DNA from: a virus
Length of the DNA stretch: 56,751 nt
Virus record (IMG/VR): IMGVR_UViG_3300036945_000784
Coordinates: 1 to 56,751 of that record
Reading direction: 5' to 3' (one strand)
In this document: positions 32,801-41,426 of the stretch, one piece after another
Layout of the letters: every line of letters starts with the position of its first letter
Position numbering within the stretch: position 1 is the first letter of the stretch
Made by a program: the position numbers and the translations under genes
The notes under the pieces: generated by a model
What the model saw: the letters and a program-made list of their open reading frames with translations, nothing else
Databases searched by the model: none
Told to the model about the DNA's origin: nothing

Positions 32801-35800
32801 GCGCTATATCAGACGGGCGACGGCGCTGGGCGCACGACGCCGCCCCCAAACCTCCCCCCCATGCGCCTCAACCTCCAAGCCGTGCGCGACCAGTACGGCG
32901 AACAGGCGCTTGCAGAAATCCCGCCCGAGGTTGCAGCCTTCAGCGCGACCGCGAACGATGTCGATATGTACCTTGCGACTGCCCGCGACATCCGCAAGAC
33001 GCTGAACGAGACGCCGCCAAAGTCGCTGTGGAAGTACCTCTCGACGCCGCGCAACATCGGACAGGGCGAGGGCCGTATCAGCTACAGGGGCATCCGCGAC
33101 ACGGACGGCGAGATACTGAAGATCATTGGCGAGAAAAAGGCCGCGCGTGGGCTGATCGCAGACCCGACGAAAGACAGCAAGCGTTCGCGCTCCTATGACA
33201 TGCAGCAGGCCATCGAAGCCGCATGGGAGGCTGGCTATTTCGACGGGGAAGAGCTGCCGACGCCGGCGCAATTCCTCGACACGCTGCGCGCCGACATTGA
33301 TGGGCAGGCCCCGCGCTACCGCCGCGACGACATCCCGACTGTCAGCGTGATCGCCAACGCTGAACGCTGGGAAGCCTGGTTCGACCAGAACGACATCAAC
33401 ATCCACGAGAAGGACGTGAGCGTCCTACGCGCCAAGCTGGCCGTGATGCTGACCGGCCAGGGCGAGAACGCCATCGGCCCGGATGAAGCCGCCCCGTTCT
33501 TCAAGATGCCCAACGGCAGGGCGTTGCTCGACGGCCTGAAGCAAGGCCCGCTGCGTGACAAGCTCATCCGCGAAGAAACCCGCAAGCGCATGATCGAGCG
33601 CAATGGCGACGTGTTCCGTGACGGCACGATCATGGCGAAGGCCGAGGAATACGCCCGCAATGAGCTTCAGCATCGCCAGTGGGAAATCGAGCTGGAAGCC
33701 CTTGCCGAAGCCGGCGGGCAGCGCATTGCGACAAACGCATTGAAGCAGCAGGCCATCGAGAACCTCCGCTCCAAGCAGGTCCGCGAGGTGCTGAACTACA
33801 ACCAGTACCTCACGCTGGAACGTCGCTGGTCGGAAAAGGCGATCAAGGAGAAAGACCCGGCCAAGGCTGCGGAGTATGCGAAGTATCGGCTGCTGAACTC
33901 GCTTCAATACACTGAGGCGAAGAAGATGGCCGAGCAGATCGAGAAAGCGGTCAAGCACGCCAAATCTTTCGATAGCAAGGACAAGCGCATCAAGCTGCTC
34001 AAGGCGGGCAAGGACTACATCCAGCAGATCGATCAGATCCTTGAGGGCTACGAGTTCAAGTCGGTCACGCGGAAGAAGGAGCGCCAGAGCCTCGCCGCGT
34101 GGTTCGCGTCCAAGCAGGCTGCGATCGATCCGCTGCGTGACCTGTCGGGCCTGTCCGAAGAAGAGCTTATGGCGGCGCAGCAGGAAGAGATTGATCGCTC
34201 CGAAGCTCCGGCCGTTATGCAGGCGGACGCCGCTGTCAGGAACTACAAGAGCCTGACCGTCGAAGAACTGATGGCGGTTCGCGACCAGCTTGACATGATC
34301 GAGAAGATGGCTCGCCGCGAGGGCGCGCTGATGGTCGAGGGCGAGCGTCGGCTTCTCAGCCTGGCGCTTGACGACATCGAGGCGCAGGCGATTGCAGCCA
34401 AGCCAGAAGAATTACCCCCGGAATCATACGCCTCCTATGCGCCGAAGGAGAAGAACAAGCGGGGCTTCAAGGAGTTCTTTGTCGAACTGCGGACCATGCA
34501 ATCGATCGTCCGCTTCATCGACGGCATCGACAACGGCCCGCTGGCAAAGAACACGATCCAGAAGCTGAACAGGGCTGGAGCGGAAGGCGTGGCTCGCCTG
34601 CGGCTGGAGGAGGAGCGTGTCGTCGCGCTGTTCCGGGCAGCTTACGGCATCAACGTCGAGGCGCTGCGCAAGGATCAGATCAACATCCCCGGCATTCCGG
34701 TTCCGCTGGCGAAGATGGAGCGCCTGACGGTGGCCTTGTACTGGGGCACAGAGATCAGCCGGCGCCGCATCATGGATGGCTATGGCTGGGACCAGGCGAC
34801 CGTCCAGCGCGTCCTCGATACCCTTGACCAGACCGACTGGAAGTTTCTCACCTCGGTGTGGGACTATGTGAACTCTCTGTACCCCGAGGCGACGAAGGCT
34901 CACGAAGAGGTTCACGGCGTCCCGCTCAGCAAACAGCCGGGCCTGCCGATCGTCACAAAGTACGGAGTCATCCAAGGGGATTATTTCCCCATTCGTTACA
35001 ACCCGCACCAGTCGTCGCGGGCGGATCAGCAGGCCATCACGGACACGGCCAAACAGATCACGGGCAGGGCGGGTACGCGCAAGGCGACAGGCTCTACAAA
35101 GGAGCGCGTCAAGGGCAAGGTGACGATGCCCGTGCTGCTGGATTTCTCCATCACGCTCGGGGCGCATGTGAACGAAGTCGTGGGCAATATCGCCACGCAG
35201 AAGGCCATCCTTGATGCCGGGCGCATCATCGCCCATCCCCGCACGCAGAAGGTCATTGTCTCGCGGCACGGCTGGGTCACGTACAAGGCGCTGATGAGCG
35301 CGATGCGTGACACCCGCAACGGGCTTGCTGGCCCTCGGGGGCCGACAGAGCGCATCATGGTCCGCGTGAGAAACGGCGCAACGAACGTCGCGCTGGGTCT
35401 TAACATCGGCACAGTCATCAAGCAGATGCTTGGCTACACGACATCGATCGTGCGGCTTGGCGACCAGCGCACGGGGCCGATTGCCGGGGCTGGCTGGCTG
35501 CTTCGCGGCATGGTTCGCATGGGCTTCAGTGCAAGCGGGATGCAGAACGGGACGGCGTTCATTCTTGAACGCTCGCCCTACATGCGCGTGCGTATGCAGG
35601 TGATGAACCAGGCGATTGCCGACCAGCAGCGCCGGATCAATGACGGGAACATCAAGGCAGACGCCAAGCGCGCAATCGATGTGGCGTCCATGTTCATGAT
35701 GCAGCGCGTTCAGTGGCTCGCCGTCGATGGGCCTACGTGGCTTGGCGCATACGAGAAATTCACGGCCAGCGGCATGTCGGAGAAGGATGCCGCGGCTGGC

Positions 35801-36439
35801 GCAGATCAGATCGTCATCGACGCACAAGGCAGCGGTGAGATATTCCAGGTCTCCGCGTTCCAGCGCGGCGGGCCGATGCAGCGGATATTCACGAACTACA
35901 TCACGGCAGCCATTGCGAACTGGAACCTTGCGGTCAACACCACGCGCCAGACCAACTTCCGCAATCCGGGACAAGCTGCAATCTGGGCAATGAACATGGG
36001 CGTGCTCATGGTTGTGCCCGTGATCGGCAGCATGGCGGTTGCGGCGATGATGTCGCCGGGCGGTGGCGATGAAGATGAGCCGCTTGAAGAACAGTACATC
36101 CGCGAGCAGGTCGCTTTCCTGATCGGGCCGCTCGGTCTCTTCGGGCAGTTGGGCAGCGCTGTCGCCGGGTTTGGCTATAATGGCCCGCAAGGAACGCGCG
36201 CCTTTGAGGAGGCAAGCAAGGTCATCACGGAAACATTCACAGGCGCAGAGCGCGTGCGTGAGGGGACTGCGACGACGAAAGATGCGATCGATATCCTGCG
36301 CCCGGCCAACATGGCGGCGGGCGTCTGGTTTGGCTATCCAGCCGCCGCTCTGGACAGGTTCGTCCGCGGCGCTGAAGCTCTGATCAGCGGAAGGACTGAG
36401 GACCCGAAAGCCCTTCTCTCAGGGCCTCCGAGAGAGTAG
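26864..36439 (+). CDS. Giant multidomain internal virion protein (polyvalent), 3191 aa
   Basis: It occupies 17% of the genome in the T7 gp16 slot, so it is expected to be packaged and ejected into the host. Domains by residue: 345-420 is a hydrophobic Gly/Ala-rich segment. 915-990 is a zincin-like region with HEGAH (921-925, HExxH) and a downstream HETFAEAYG (980-988) offering a Glu ligand. About 1240-1440 is a candidate ADP-ribosyltransferase-like domain ending VVFNPNDLRSPNAAFDP. About 1580-1990 is a phage-specific domain with HVEELQSDLHQEGARFGY. 2100-2550 is coiled coil. 2840-3050 is a conserved-looking C-terminal region with QGSGEIFQVSAFQRGGP and FTNYITAAIANW, followed by a hydrophobic stretch. 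Domain calls are by eye; catalysis is untested. Confidence 0.85.
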   Translation: MPVIPFSSASRAAGAADDITEQVEAEEARRYREAAAAKLKDLMNTPVKRFDPNGGTSPINIPEPVTGGWRVRTNGDPQPNADALPGGVFNRLVEPDLDDPVRDETGFGQVGEWTEDLARPAAPEGDSGSAGMGSGGPGGEGGLSDQTISDIRDRLRIRKEGDSTRELRARMLNAPNADQAAIDADLAERQGVNRLEVERNRDTFVAVDRAQAIDELRKTAPKLRAWLDYNPANLEVAHDDVESLGWWEQTQAFFSPGNLSLEKTGQALQSGFVDKIPEQLYGLDQMLGDANASIYKALPDWFPGKFGLVNEQVQRSLMADMKRQEMAAQGKANAPVGETWLERGIYGAAQSAPSTLVSLAITAVTKSPVVGSGSMGATTAGGAYGEARDEGKSLGDAFRYALTQGGIETATEFIPLKFLVDDLAKDSSFAKTFFRQAAAEGITEQAATFLQDASTFIELNPDKTLGEFLAERPNAALETLVASTIMSGVTTTVAQGMQAAGDQIDRNARQKRAEARANYLTDMKNNANSSKLLKRGTVGADKYREVAAQALAGGPRENLLIDPEAIRSLAQEKGVTVEQLATAWRIEAETITTAMDTGDFVAVPTGNYAAALVTAKKDIGVSGDVIDQALSADMKFSLDDSTARESEAAKAAFEEAMQARAEVGEREQAFADAEDRLRNTIRQQIADLGVYNAETSETYAEERAAKVVTLAQRMSAASGQEVDPEQLYKDEFAPIVLGGTWTEDSGAIAQSMVRTANPPGDVELEFASKELSPQEFEAWKGARDGLSNEAIAERMNAVEPDAVVSADDVKRWLFRSRERGYDSQKPHFNDRGMSPVTQRLIELRARGVKNPQIAAALYPDVDTETALNRVKALASKNKAKIEERKAALASPGNRGEFQAQTATIKRKTTLFESQRLDTLLHEGAHEYLDIVWRMSRREDANPYIIGHWAAILNWHGLHPEWSNMYDPETGFITAEGRKLHETFAEAYGVYFMTGQAPTTALRSVFETIKQWMLSVYKAMKLGMSAAIRDVGPETRAKIDAAERAAGKRLKTQEIIDLIVPAEIRQVFDRSLASDEAINAVHAGFVADGETMAKSIIAKLDPKGLWKPERKEKFMVRMRERYAAARDLAKARHSALLIEQHTRRLTNVYQEEEREVRREVQSEIDERPEQRAFYWLSTGQYRDTREAQAEEAAAQAEAMLSLAQADGYLGADLKEAAEWIAARAKGLDMSDAARNARAKEMGFTAKGFHETTEDSAVGIISGFELNRRRAATGDHIMPVGVFTKPTAGKIGIGKVQVPLLMRLGNNRTFTDRAELEAHLRQDAAYASIVDEMNAADARYKENFNARDAEWRNTERRSPEWRQRSDELNAILSTWEAEINRLGEQARSRATDVLQAEGLNSITVTKDEGSFSRAIKTTVVFNPNDLRSPNAAFDPDKSDSARLLAQGDGDWMGAFLDNYVENPSDRSIQRMVRKMFSQGTPPAVRLLRYDGKTIAFDGFNYTHDDAIQLLGAPENAERALIESGDTLETVRWYDAGGSTLAQTVQPTRQLDASAATYWDEPMVLGADDRIFRPGQPDALGFITSAERALANPPKRFKNAKALSADQWRKLMRDGGASKEAFTYQIEPALRALEQEGVTGDIPKSMFEEALARNRTTFTSIEETLATKPKGGLEPINASDAANYSQYVAPGSWTNYTQQQFIMPGLDYRSHNWDASGVVGHIRTTERKVGGETVLHVEELQSDLHQEGARFGYKGERVDAKTLLERAGEDKQRAMLRWIAWQKDNPGKFEFKAGERNPDGSVKRQGGFWTDDAVGAELMREAEAAVQREYDALNAAQQERDTPQPPRAPVENWEEPFVRHILQRAAKDGYKTVTFPTHDSLHEVLRNEGTDKFYDERLPNTLSRVAKSLGVTVGKETLDLGLRVKREKDTDGSTIYSLVNKEGLFVEWVDGADHGKAVIAERSSVPAIQLTPQAITKLAEGVALYQTGDGAGRTTPPPNLPPMRLNLQAVRDQYGEQALAEIPPEVAAFSATANDVDMYLATARDIRKTLNETPPKSLWKYLSTPRNIGQGEGRISYRGIRDTDGEILKIIGEKKAARGLIADPTKDSKRSRSYDMQQAIEAAWEAGYFDGEELPTPAQFLDTLRADIDGQAPRYRRDDIPTVSVIANAERWEAWFDQNDINIHEKDVSVLRAKLAVMLTGQGENAIGPDEAAPFFKMPNGRALLDGLKQGPLRDKLIREETRKRMIERNGDVFRDGTIMAKAEEYARNELQHRQWEIELEALAEAGGQRIATNALKQQAIENLRSKQVREVLNYNQYLTLERRWSEKAIKEKDPAKAAEYAKYRLLNSLQYTEAKKMAEQIEKAVKHAKSFDSKDKRIKLLKAGKDYIQQIDQILEGYEFKSVTRKKERQSLAAWFASKQAAIDPLRDLSGLSEEELMAAQQEEIDRSEAPAVMQADAAVRNYKSLTVEELMAVRDQLDMIEKMARREGALMVEGERRLLSLALDDIEAQAIAAKPEELPPESYASYAPKEKNKRGFKEFFVELRTMQSIVRFIDGIDNGPLAKNTIQKLNRAGAEGVARLRLEEERVVALFRAAYGINVEALRKDQINIPGIPVPLAKMERLTVALYWGTEISRRRIMDGYGWDQATVQRVLDTLDQTDWKFLTSVWDYVNSLYPEATKAHEEVHGVPLSKQPGLPIVTKYGVIQGDYFPIRYNPHQSSRADQQAITDTAKQITGRAGTRKATGSTKERVKGKVTMPVLLDFSITLGAHVNEVVGNIATQKAILDAGRIIAHPRTQKVIVSRHGWVTYKALMSAMRDTRNGLAGPRGPTERIMVRVRNGATNVALGLNIGTVIKQMLGYTTSIVRLGDQRTGPIAGAGWLLRGMVRMGFSASGMQNGTAFILERSPYMRVRMQVMNQAIADQQRRINDGNIKADAKRAIDVASMFMMQRVQWLAVDGPTWLGAYEKFTASGMSEKDAAAGADQIVIDAQGSGEIFQVSAFQRGGPMQRIFTNYITAAIANWNLAVNTTRQTNFRNPGQAAIWAMNMGVLMVVPVIGSMAVAAMMSPGGGDEDEPLEEQYIREQVAFLIGPLGLFGQLGSAVAGFGYNGPQGTRAFEEASKVITETFTGAERVREGTATTKDAIDILRPANMAAGVWFGYPAAALDRFVRGAEALISGRTEDPKALLSGPPRE

Positions 36440-36448
36440 AATCGGAGC

Positions 36449-37020
36449 ATGGCAAAGTGCAGCGCAAACGACTGTGAGCGCGAGGTTCTGGCAAAGGATC
36501 TTTGCGGCAAGCATTACTCGCGCAAACGACTTACTGGTTCGCTTGATGCAAAGGCGCAGTGTGAGGCTGGCGCAGGTGTAAAGTTTCTTGAAGCTCTCCG
36601 TGGATTTAAGGGGGAGGCTTGCGTTCGTTGGCCCTACGGAATTGGAGGCCCGGATACGGCGCCGTGACGTGGCGAGGCAAGCGAATGGGCGCGCACAGAG
36701 CAATGTGCGAAATGGAGCACGGGCCTCCGTCGTTCCCGAAAGCGGATGCCGCGCATCGATGTGGCAACAGGTGGTGCGTAAATCCTAACCATCTGCGCTT
36801 CGCGACGAGAAGGCAGAACGTAGAAGACGCGCGCGAGCACGGAACACTTATCACGGGCGAAACACACCCCGGCACAAGGCTAACACCTGACGACGTCCGA
36901 AAAATCTACATCGACAAGCGTTCTGATAGCGAAATAGCCCTAGAATACGGCTGTAGCTCGTCCGCCGTCTTTTACATTCAAAGCGGACGAACATGGCGCT
37001 CAGTGACCGGCGCTAAGTAG
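36449..37020 (+). pseudogene. HNH endonuclease gene split by a frameshift
   Basis: Two overlapping frames together match the intact HNH protein at 47,158-47,754. Frame 1 (36,449-36,667) supplies the N-terminal Cys cluster (CSANDCEREVLAKDLCGKHY) and CVRWPYG. The -1 frame (open 36,619-37,020) supplies PGYGAVTWRGKRMGAHRA, then HRCGNRWCVNPNHLRF and a C-terminal HTH. The junction lies near 36,640-36,655 in GGAATTGGAGGCCCGG. It is either a disabled mobile nuclease, a sequencing indel, or a programmed frameshift. It sits between the giant gene and the tail spike, a typical homing spot. Confidence 0.75.
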
Positions 37021-37051
37021 TCAACCACGCCACTACTGACACCTCCTCAAA

Positions 37052-37073
37052 GCCCTGCTGGAAACAGCGGGGC
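37052..37073 (+). terminator. Hairpin with downstream T-run before tail-spike gene
   Basis: GCCCTGCTG-GAAA-CAGCGGGGC forms a 9-bp stem (one G-T pair) with a GNRA loop; CGTTTTT follows after 7 bases. Likely an attenuator or terminator between the HNH remnant and the spike gene. Confidence 0.55.
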
Positions 37074-37102
37074 GAGATCGTTTTTGACCGGAGCAACACC
37101 CA

Positions 37103-40100
37103 GTGCCCTATGACGTGATGGCGACCCACAATCCTCGCGTGGTCTTTATTGGATCTGGTACGCGCGGGCCTTTTACTTTGAATGATAGCTCGGGAAATCC
37201 GATCCGCATTCGCAGCACTGCGCACTTGGTCGTTCGCCGCTACGCCTCGGTAACTGACGAGACTGGTACTGCTCTTGCGGTAAACACGGACTTCACCGCG
37301 AACCTGACGGACGTGGATGCCGTGACCATCACGCTGACCTCGGCGCAGGCTGTTCTCGCATCGACGGAGCGCCTGGTTGTCACGCGACTTCAGTCTCTGG
37401 CCGATGTGATCTCGCTGTCATCGGGTGGCAACTTCTCGGCAGAGGCCCTGTCGGCTGCGATGTCGGTTCTGACCGAGGAGCTTCAGGAAGCGCGGCGAGA
37501 TATCGACCGATCGCTCAAGGTGGATTGGCGCGAAACCGCAGAACAATCTCTTCCAATCGCCCCTACAAGTGTGACGAAGCTGCTTGGCCGAGCGACAGAC
37601 GGTTCGGTTGTGCATCTTGAGATTGCCGACATAGACGCCATCGAGGTGGGGCTCGGGTCGGGCTGGGCGCCGGTCCTCGCCGCTGAGCTTGGGTCAACGT
37701 GGCCGACACTTCTGGGCAACGCCTACACAGGCCCTACGCGCGCCTCATGGTATGAGACCGACGTTGTTACCGGAGCCGCTGCGGTCAATGCCGCCCTTGC
37801 GACGGGCGCGAAGCACGTCATCGTGGACGTCACCTGCACCGGAACAACGCCGATCGTCATCAGCGGCGATTACGTGACGCTGGAAGGCGAAGTCAGGGGC
37901 GACCAAAGGCAGCGCACCATTACCTATTCCGGCACTGGTGATGCGATCAGCGTTACGTCAGCCTTTCACGTCAACATCCGCAATCTGAATATCGAGCATA
38001 CCGGAACGGCAGGGAAGTGCATCGACCTTGAGGACGGCGAGTTTCACGACATCTCGTTCTGCCGTCTAGCGGGAACCAATGTCGCCGCAACCGACCCGCT
38101 TCTCTACACGCGCGGCTCGTATGCCAGCATCAAGGACAATGAGTTCTACGTTGCCCGCGCCGGGGCTGCGTATTGCGTGGAGGTGGATCGGACATCCGCA
38201 GACATCAACATCGAGACCGTCATCGAGGACAACGTGTTTGGCGGGACGGGGCAGGGCATTTTTGTTCACGCCAGCGGAGGCGCGGCGCGTCCTGAAGGCA
38301 TCCGCATCGAAGGCAACTCGTCTATCCTGACGGGGGACGCGTTCCTCGATGTTCGCGAAACGCTCGAGCTGCGCGTAATCAACAACACGATCGATCAGTG
38401 CCAGGCCTATGGCATTGTGCTGTCGCCGGGTACGCAGAACATCGACGGCGTCCTGATCTCGAACAACTGGATTTCTCCGTATCGCGCCGACGCGACGAAC
38501 GGCGTTGGCATCTACCTGAACGAGACGGCGCCCGGCAATTGCGTCAACATCGACATCAGCAACAATGACATCCAGAACGCGGCCTTTGGTGTCGCCGCGA
38601 AGGATAACACGGCATCGCTGATCATAAGCGACAACCGCTTTTCCAACATTTCCAACTGCTCTGTCGATGTCGAGAACGCCGGCTCCACGACAATCAGCGG
38701 CAATACGGTTCTGTTCGCTGGCACGACAAACTTCATCCTGCTCGATGGGGCCAGCGGCGGGCCTTTCATCGTCACTGATAACCAGTGGGATGGAACGAAG
38801 CCGTTCACGCTGACCATGACGGACAAGCGCAAGTTCCGCTTTGCCCGCAACATGGGCGTCCGCATCGGACAGAACGAACTGCACATCCTCGACTTCTATA
38901 CGAGCTACGGCGCCGGCGCGGACAGCGCGGCCTTCTGGGCGATGATTGCAGAAGCGGGCGAGGGTACGCGGTGCATCATCGATCCGGGCGGTCCTTACCT
39001 GATTGGCGCTGGAACGCTTGAGCCGAAATCTGGCCTGGACTACGGCGGCTATACCATCTTCGCGGACGGAGCCACGATCACGCCACTTGCCGCGTGTGCA
39101 GTGTGGTTTGACATCACCGGCTCGGAGATCATCTGGGATGGCGGCTTCATCAAGGACGAGTCGGGGCTTGCGGGCATCGCGTTCCGGTTTACGAAAGAGG
39201 AATACAACAACTATCGTCAGATCGTCCGCAACGTTCAGGGTTCCGGACAGGTCGGTGGATCTCAGATCTTTCTCCAGGTGAACGGCGCTGACTCGGGGCG
39301 TCTTCAGAGCGCGCTCATTCTCAACTATTGGAAACTGCTGCACATCCGCGATGGCGGTGTTGGCTTTCATGGCGAGGATATTGTCAGCCGTGGGGGCAAG
39401 TTCGGTGTCCACATTGACACAGCAAGCACGATCACAGTTACCGCCAGTGTCGGGGACGGCTTTACCATTGCATCTAACGTTCTGACGCGACAGGCTGGCG
39501 GCGCTCAGAGCTTCATCTCTGACGGCATTCTCGTAGACGCGGTGGTAACGCTCGGCGCATTCACGACGAACAACGGGCGCGTCTGTCGGGTCACGGCCCG
39601 CACTGCAACAACGCTGACCCTGTCGCCGATCGACGGCGGCGGGAACCTGACAGACATCGGAACGCCGGACACCAACGCCACAGTCACAACTGACGCCTCG
39701 CCCCATAGTGAAGGGGCTGTGTTCTCGCGGCTGGAAATCCTGCCGACAGTGGCCGATTGCATCGCCTTCCTTGTTGATGACGCGCTGCAACTCTCAGTGA
39801 CCGATTCAATTCTCGACGGTCAGTACGGGACAAACGGCATCGGCCTCAAGTTTGCCGGCGCAGGTGGCGGCAAGTCGGTCTATGCCGCAAACGTTCTGAA
39901 TACCTGGCTGGCGGGCGCACCGTCCTCGTGGGCAGCGCTTGTAAGCGGTGGCTCGAACGAGCGCCTGTCGTTCTGCAACGTGACGCTTGCTGGCGACAAC
40001 ACCACCAACGCCACTGGCGGCATTTCGATGACGGCAGTCGCCAGCTTCGTCTTCGATAACGTTCGTACGTTCGCCCTGACAGGAGTGTCTGCGGCCTTCA

Positions 40101-40597
40101 ACAACGCGAATGGGACCGTGAAGGATAGCGACTTCACCATTGGGTCGGACCCAACCGAGGTAACAGGCGCGATCTATTGGGACACGGACGGCCCCGTGCC
40201 GGCCACGCGCTCGCTCCTATCGAGCTATGTGCGTCAAGCGCGGGCGCTGGCGGCTACCTATACGCAGGCGACGGGCTCTGCTGTTGCGTCCGGATCGGGG
40301 TCTCTCACTGACGTGTCAGCCGCCGTCTGGATCAAGCGCATCGGGAAGCTGATCGAGACGCATATTGAATTTACCAACACGAACAACGGGACAGGCGCTG
40401 GCTCGATTTTGATTCCGCTGCCAATTGCACCGAAGGCTGCGACCACCCAGATTATGCCGGGTCGCACAAGCGGTCTTGTCGCTGTTACGGCGGGGATGAC
40501 GGGAACATCGCAAGTGCAGGTTGTTACGGCGACAGGCACATATCCCACCGGAACCGGTGTTAGCTTCATCGTCGACGGACACTACGAAGCGGCCTAA
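37103..40597 (+). CDS. Tail spike / fibre with beta-helix domains
   Basis: A 1,164-aa receptor-binding protein. Residues 1-150 match the T7 tail-fibre adaptor type (VVTRLQSLADVISLSSGGNF, LTEELQEARRDIDRSLKV) that docks to the nozzle. Residues about 210-590 form a first right-handed beta-helix (repeated N-x-I/N-x-F-x steps such as ISNNDIQNAAFGV). At about 592-640 a second helix starts with the pectate-lyase-like entry DFYTSYGAGADSAAFWAMI. The C-terminus (1065-1164) is a compact beta domain ending VDGHYEAA. Such spikes bind or degrade surface polysaccharide. GTG 37,103 has GGAG 9 bases upstream; ATG 37,118 lacks one. Confidence 0.85.
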   Translation: MPYDVMATHNPRVVFIGSGTRGPFTLNDSSGNPIRIRSTAHLVVRRYASVTDETGTALAVNTDFTANLTDVDAVTITLTSAQAVLASTERLVVTRLQSLADVISLSSGGNFSAEALSAAMSVLTEELQEARRDIDRSLKVDWRETAEQSLPIAPTSVTKLLGRATDGSVVHLEIADIDAIEVGLGSGWAPVLAAELGSTWPTLLGNAYTGPTRASWYETDVVTGAAAVNAALATGAKHVIVDVTCTGTTPIVISGDYVTLEGEVRGDQRQRTITYSGTGDAISVTSAFHVNIRNLNIEHTGTAGKCIDLEDGEFHDISFCRLAGTNVAATDPLLYTRGSYASIKDNEFYVARAGAAYCVEVDRTSADINIETVIEDNVFGGTGQGIFVHASGGAARPEGIRIEGNSSILTGDAFLDVRETLELRVINNTIDQCQAYGIVLSPGTQNIDGVLISNNWISPYRADATNGVGIYLNETAPGNCVNIDISNNDIQNAAFGVAAKDNTASLIISDNRFSNISNCSVDVENAGSTTISGNTVLFAGTTNFILLDGASGGPFIVTDNQWDGTKPFTLTMTDKRKFRFARNMGVRIGQNELHILDFYTSYGAGADSAAFWAMIAEAGEGTRCIIDPGGPYLIGAGTLEPKSGLDYGGYTIFADGATITPLAACAVWFDITGSEIIWDGGFIKDESGLAGIAFRFTKEEYNNYRQIVRNVQGSGQVGGSQIFLQVNGADSGRLQSALILNYWKLLHIRDGGVGFHGEDIVSRGGKFGVHIDTASTITVTASVGDGFTIASNVLTRQAGGAQSFISDGILVDAVVTLGAFTTNNGRVCRVTARTATTLTLSPIDGGGNLTDIGTPDTNATVTTDASPHSEGAVFSRLEILPTVADCIAFLVDDALQLSVTDSILDGQYGTNGIGLKFAGAGGGKSVYAANVLNTWLAGAPSSWAALVSGGSNERLSFCNVTLAGDNTTNATGGISMTAVASFVFDNVRTFALTGVSAAFNNANGTVKDSDFTIGSDPTEVTGAIYWDTDGPVPATRSLLSSYVRQARALAATYTQATGSAVASGSGSLTDVSAAVWIKRIGKLIETHIEFTNTNNGTGAGSILIPLPIAPKAATTQIMPGRTSGLVAVTAGMTGTSQVQVVTATGTYPTGTGVSFIVDGHYEAA

Positions 40598-40623
40598 TCT
40601 TCTCTGCAGCAACGGATGTCGTC

Positions 40624-41409
40624 ATGTTCCGGCCGGAAGAAACGCATGAGTTCTGGCGGCGCCAGTCGGTCGATCACATGATCGGCACGCTGGTCGCCAT
40701 GCAGCGCGAGAGCAGCGACATGCTGCGTGAGCGCCTTGATGCTGAAATCTTCAGTGCCCGCCGCGGTGTTGCGTCAGTCTTGATCCGTGGACGAGGCGTC
40801 GAGGTTGGTGCTGGATCTCGCCCCTGGCCGTTACCCGCCTCAGCCTCCTGCCTGTATGGTGACGTGCGTGACGCGGCAGGGCTTGAGGCATATTTCGGAA
40901 ACTGTGTCGGACCTTGCGAGTTCGTGGACGCGCAGACGTTCGACGTGGTGGCGCCGGCTTCGCTCGACTTCATCGTTCACGCGCACGTCATCGAGCATCT
41001 GTTCGACCCCTTCGGTTCCATCCGTGAGGCGCTGGCGCGTCTAAAGCCTGGCGGCATCCTGCTGATGGCCGTTCCAGACATGCGGCACACCTTCGACAAG
41101 TGGCGGGCGCCGACCATGTTCGACCACCTTCTGGCAGACATGAAAGACGGCGGCGCTGGCACTAAACTTGCCGCCTATCTTGAGCACATCCGAGACGTTC
41201 ATCCCCACCTGGCTGAACCGATTCCTGATGATCAGCACGAGGCGGAGGCGCGGCGTATCATGGCCGCTGGCTTTGACGTTCACGTCCACGCGTGGACTAT
41301 GGAGACGCTGCAAGAGCACATCGCGCGCCTTGCGCCTGAGTTCGGCTTTACGGTCGAAGCTTGCCTGTTCGTGGTGAACGAAACAATCGTTGCGCTTCGC
41401 AAGCGCTGA
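40624..41409 (+). CDS. SAM-dependent methyltransferase (class I)
   Basis: A 261-aa enzyme with a Rossmann fold: SAM-binding GVEVGAGSRPWPLP (about residues 59-72), then LDFIVHAHVIEHLFDPFGSI and LKPGGILLMAVPDMRHTFDK. This pattern is typical of methyltransferases in polysaccharide and glycan gene clusters rather than DNA methylases. It directly follows the tail spike, so it may modify host surface glycan or the virion. It is a probable accessory (moron) gene; substrate is unknown. Confidence 0.75.
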   Translation: MFRPEETHEFWRRQSVDHMIGTLVAMQRESSDMLRERLDAEIFSARRGVASVLIRGRGVEVGAGSRPWPLPASASCLYGDVRDAAGLEAYFGNCVGPCEFVDAQTFDVVAPASLDFIVHAHVIEHLFDPFGSIREALARLKPGGILLMAVPDMRHTFDKWRAPTMFDHLLADMKDGGAGTKLAAYLEHIRDVHPHLAEPIPDDQHEAEARRIMAAGFDVHVHAWTMETLQEHIARLAPEFGFTVEACLFVVNETIVALRKR

Positions 41410-41426
41410 TACCCGGAGACATTGTC

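Noticed and set aside
34424-36190. Long minus-strand frames opposite the giant gene, terminase, portal and tail spike
   Set aside because: All are His/Arg/Leu-rich antisense shadows of clearly coding genes.
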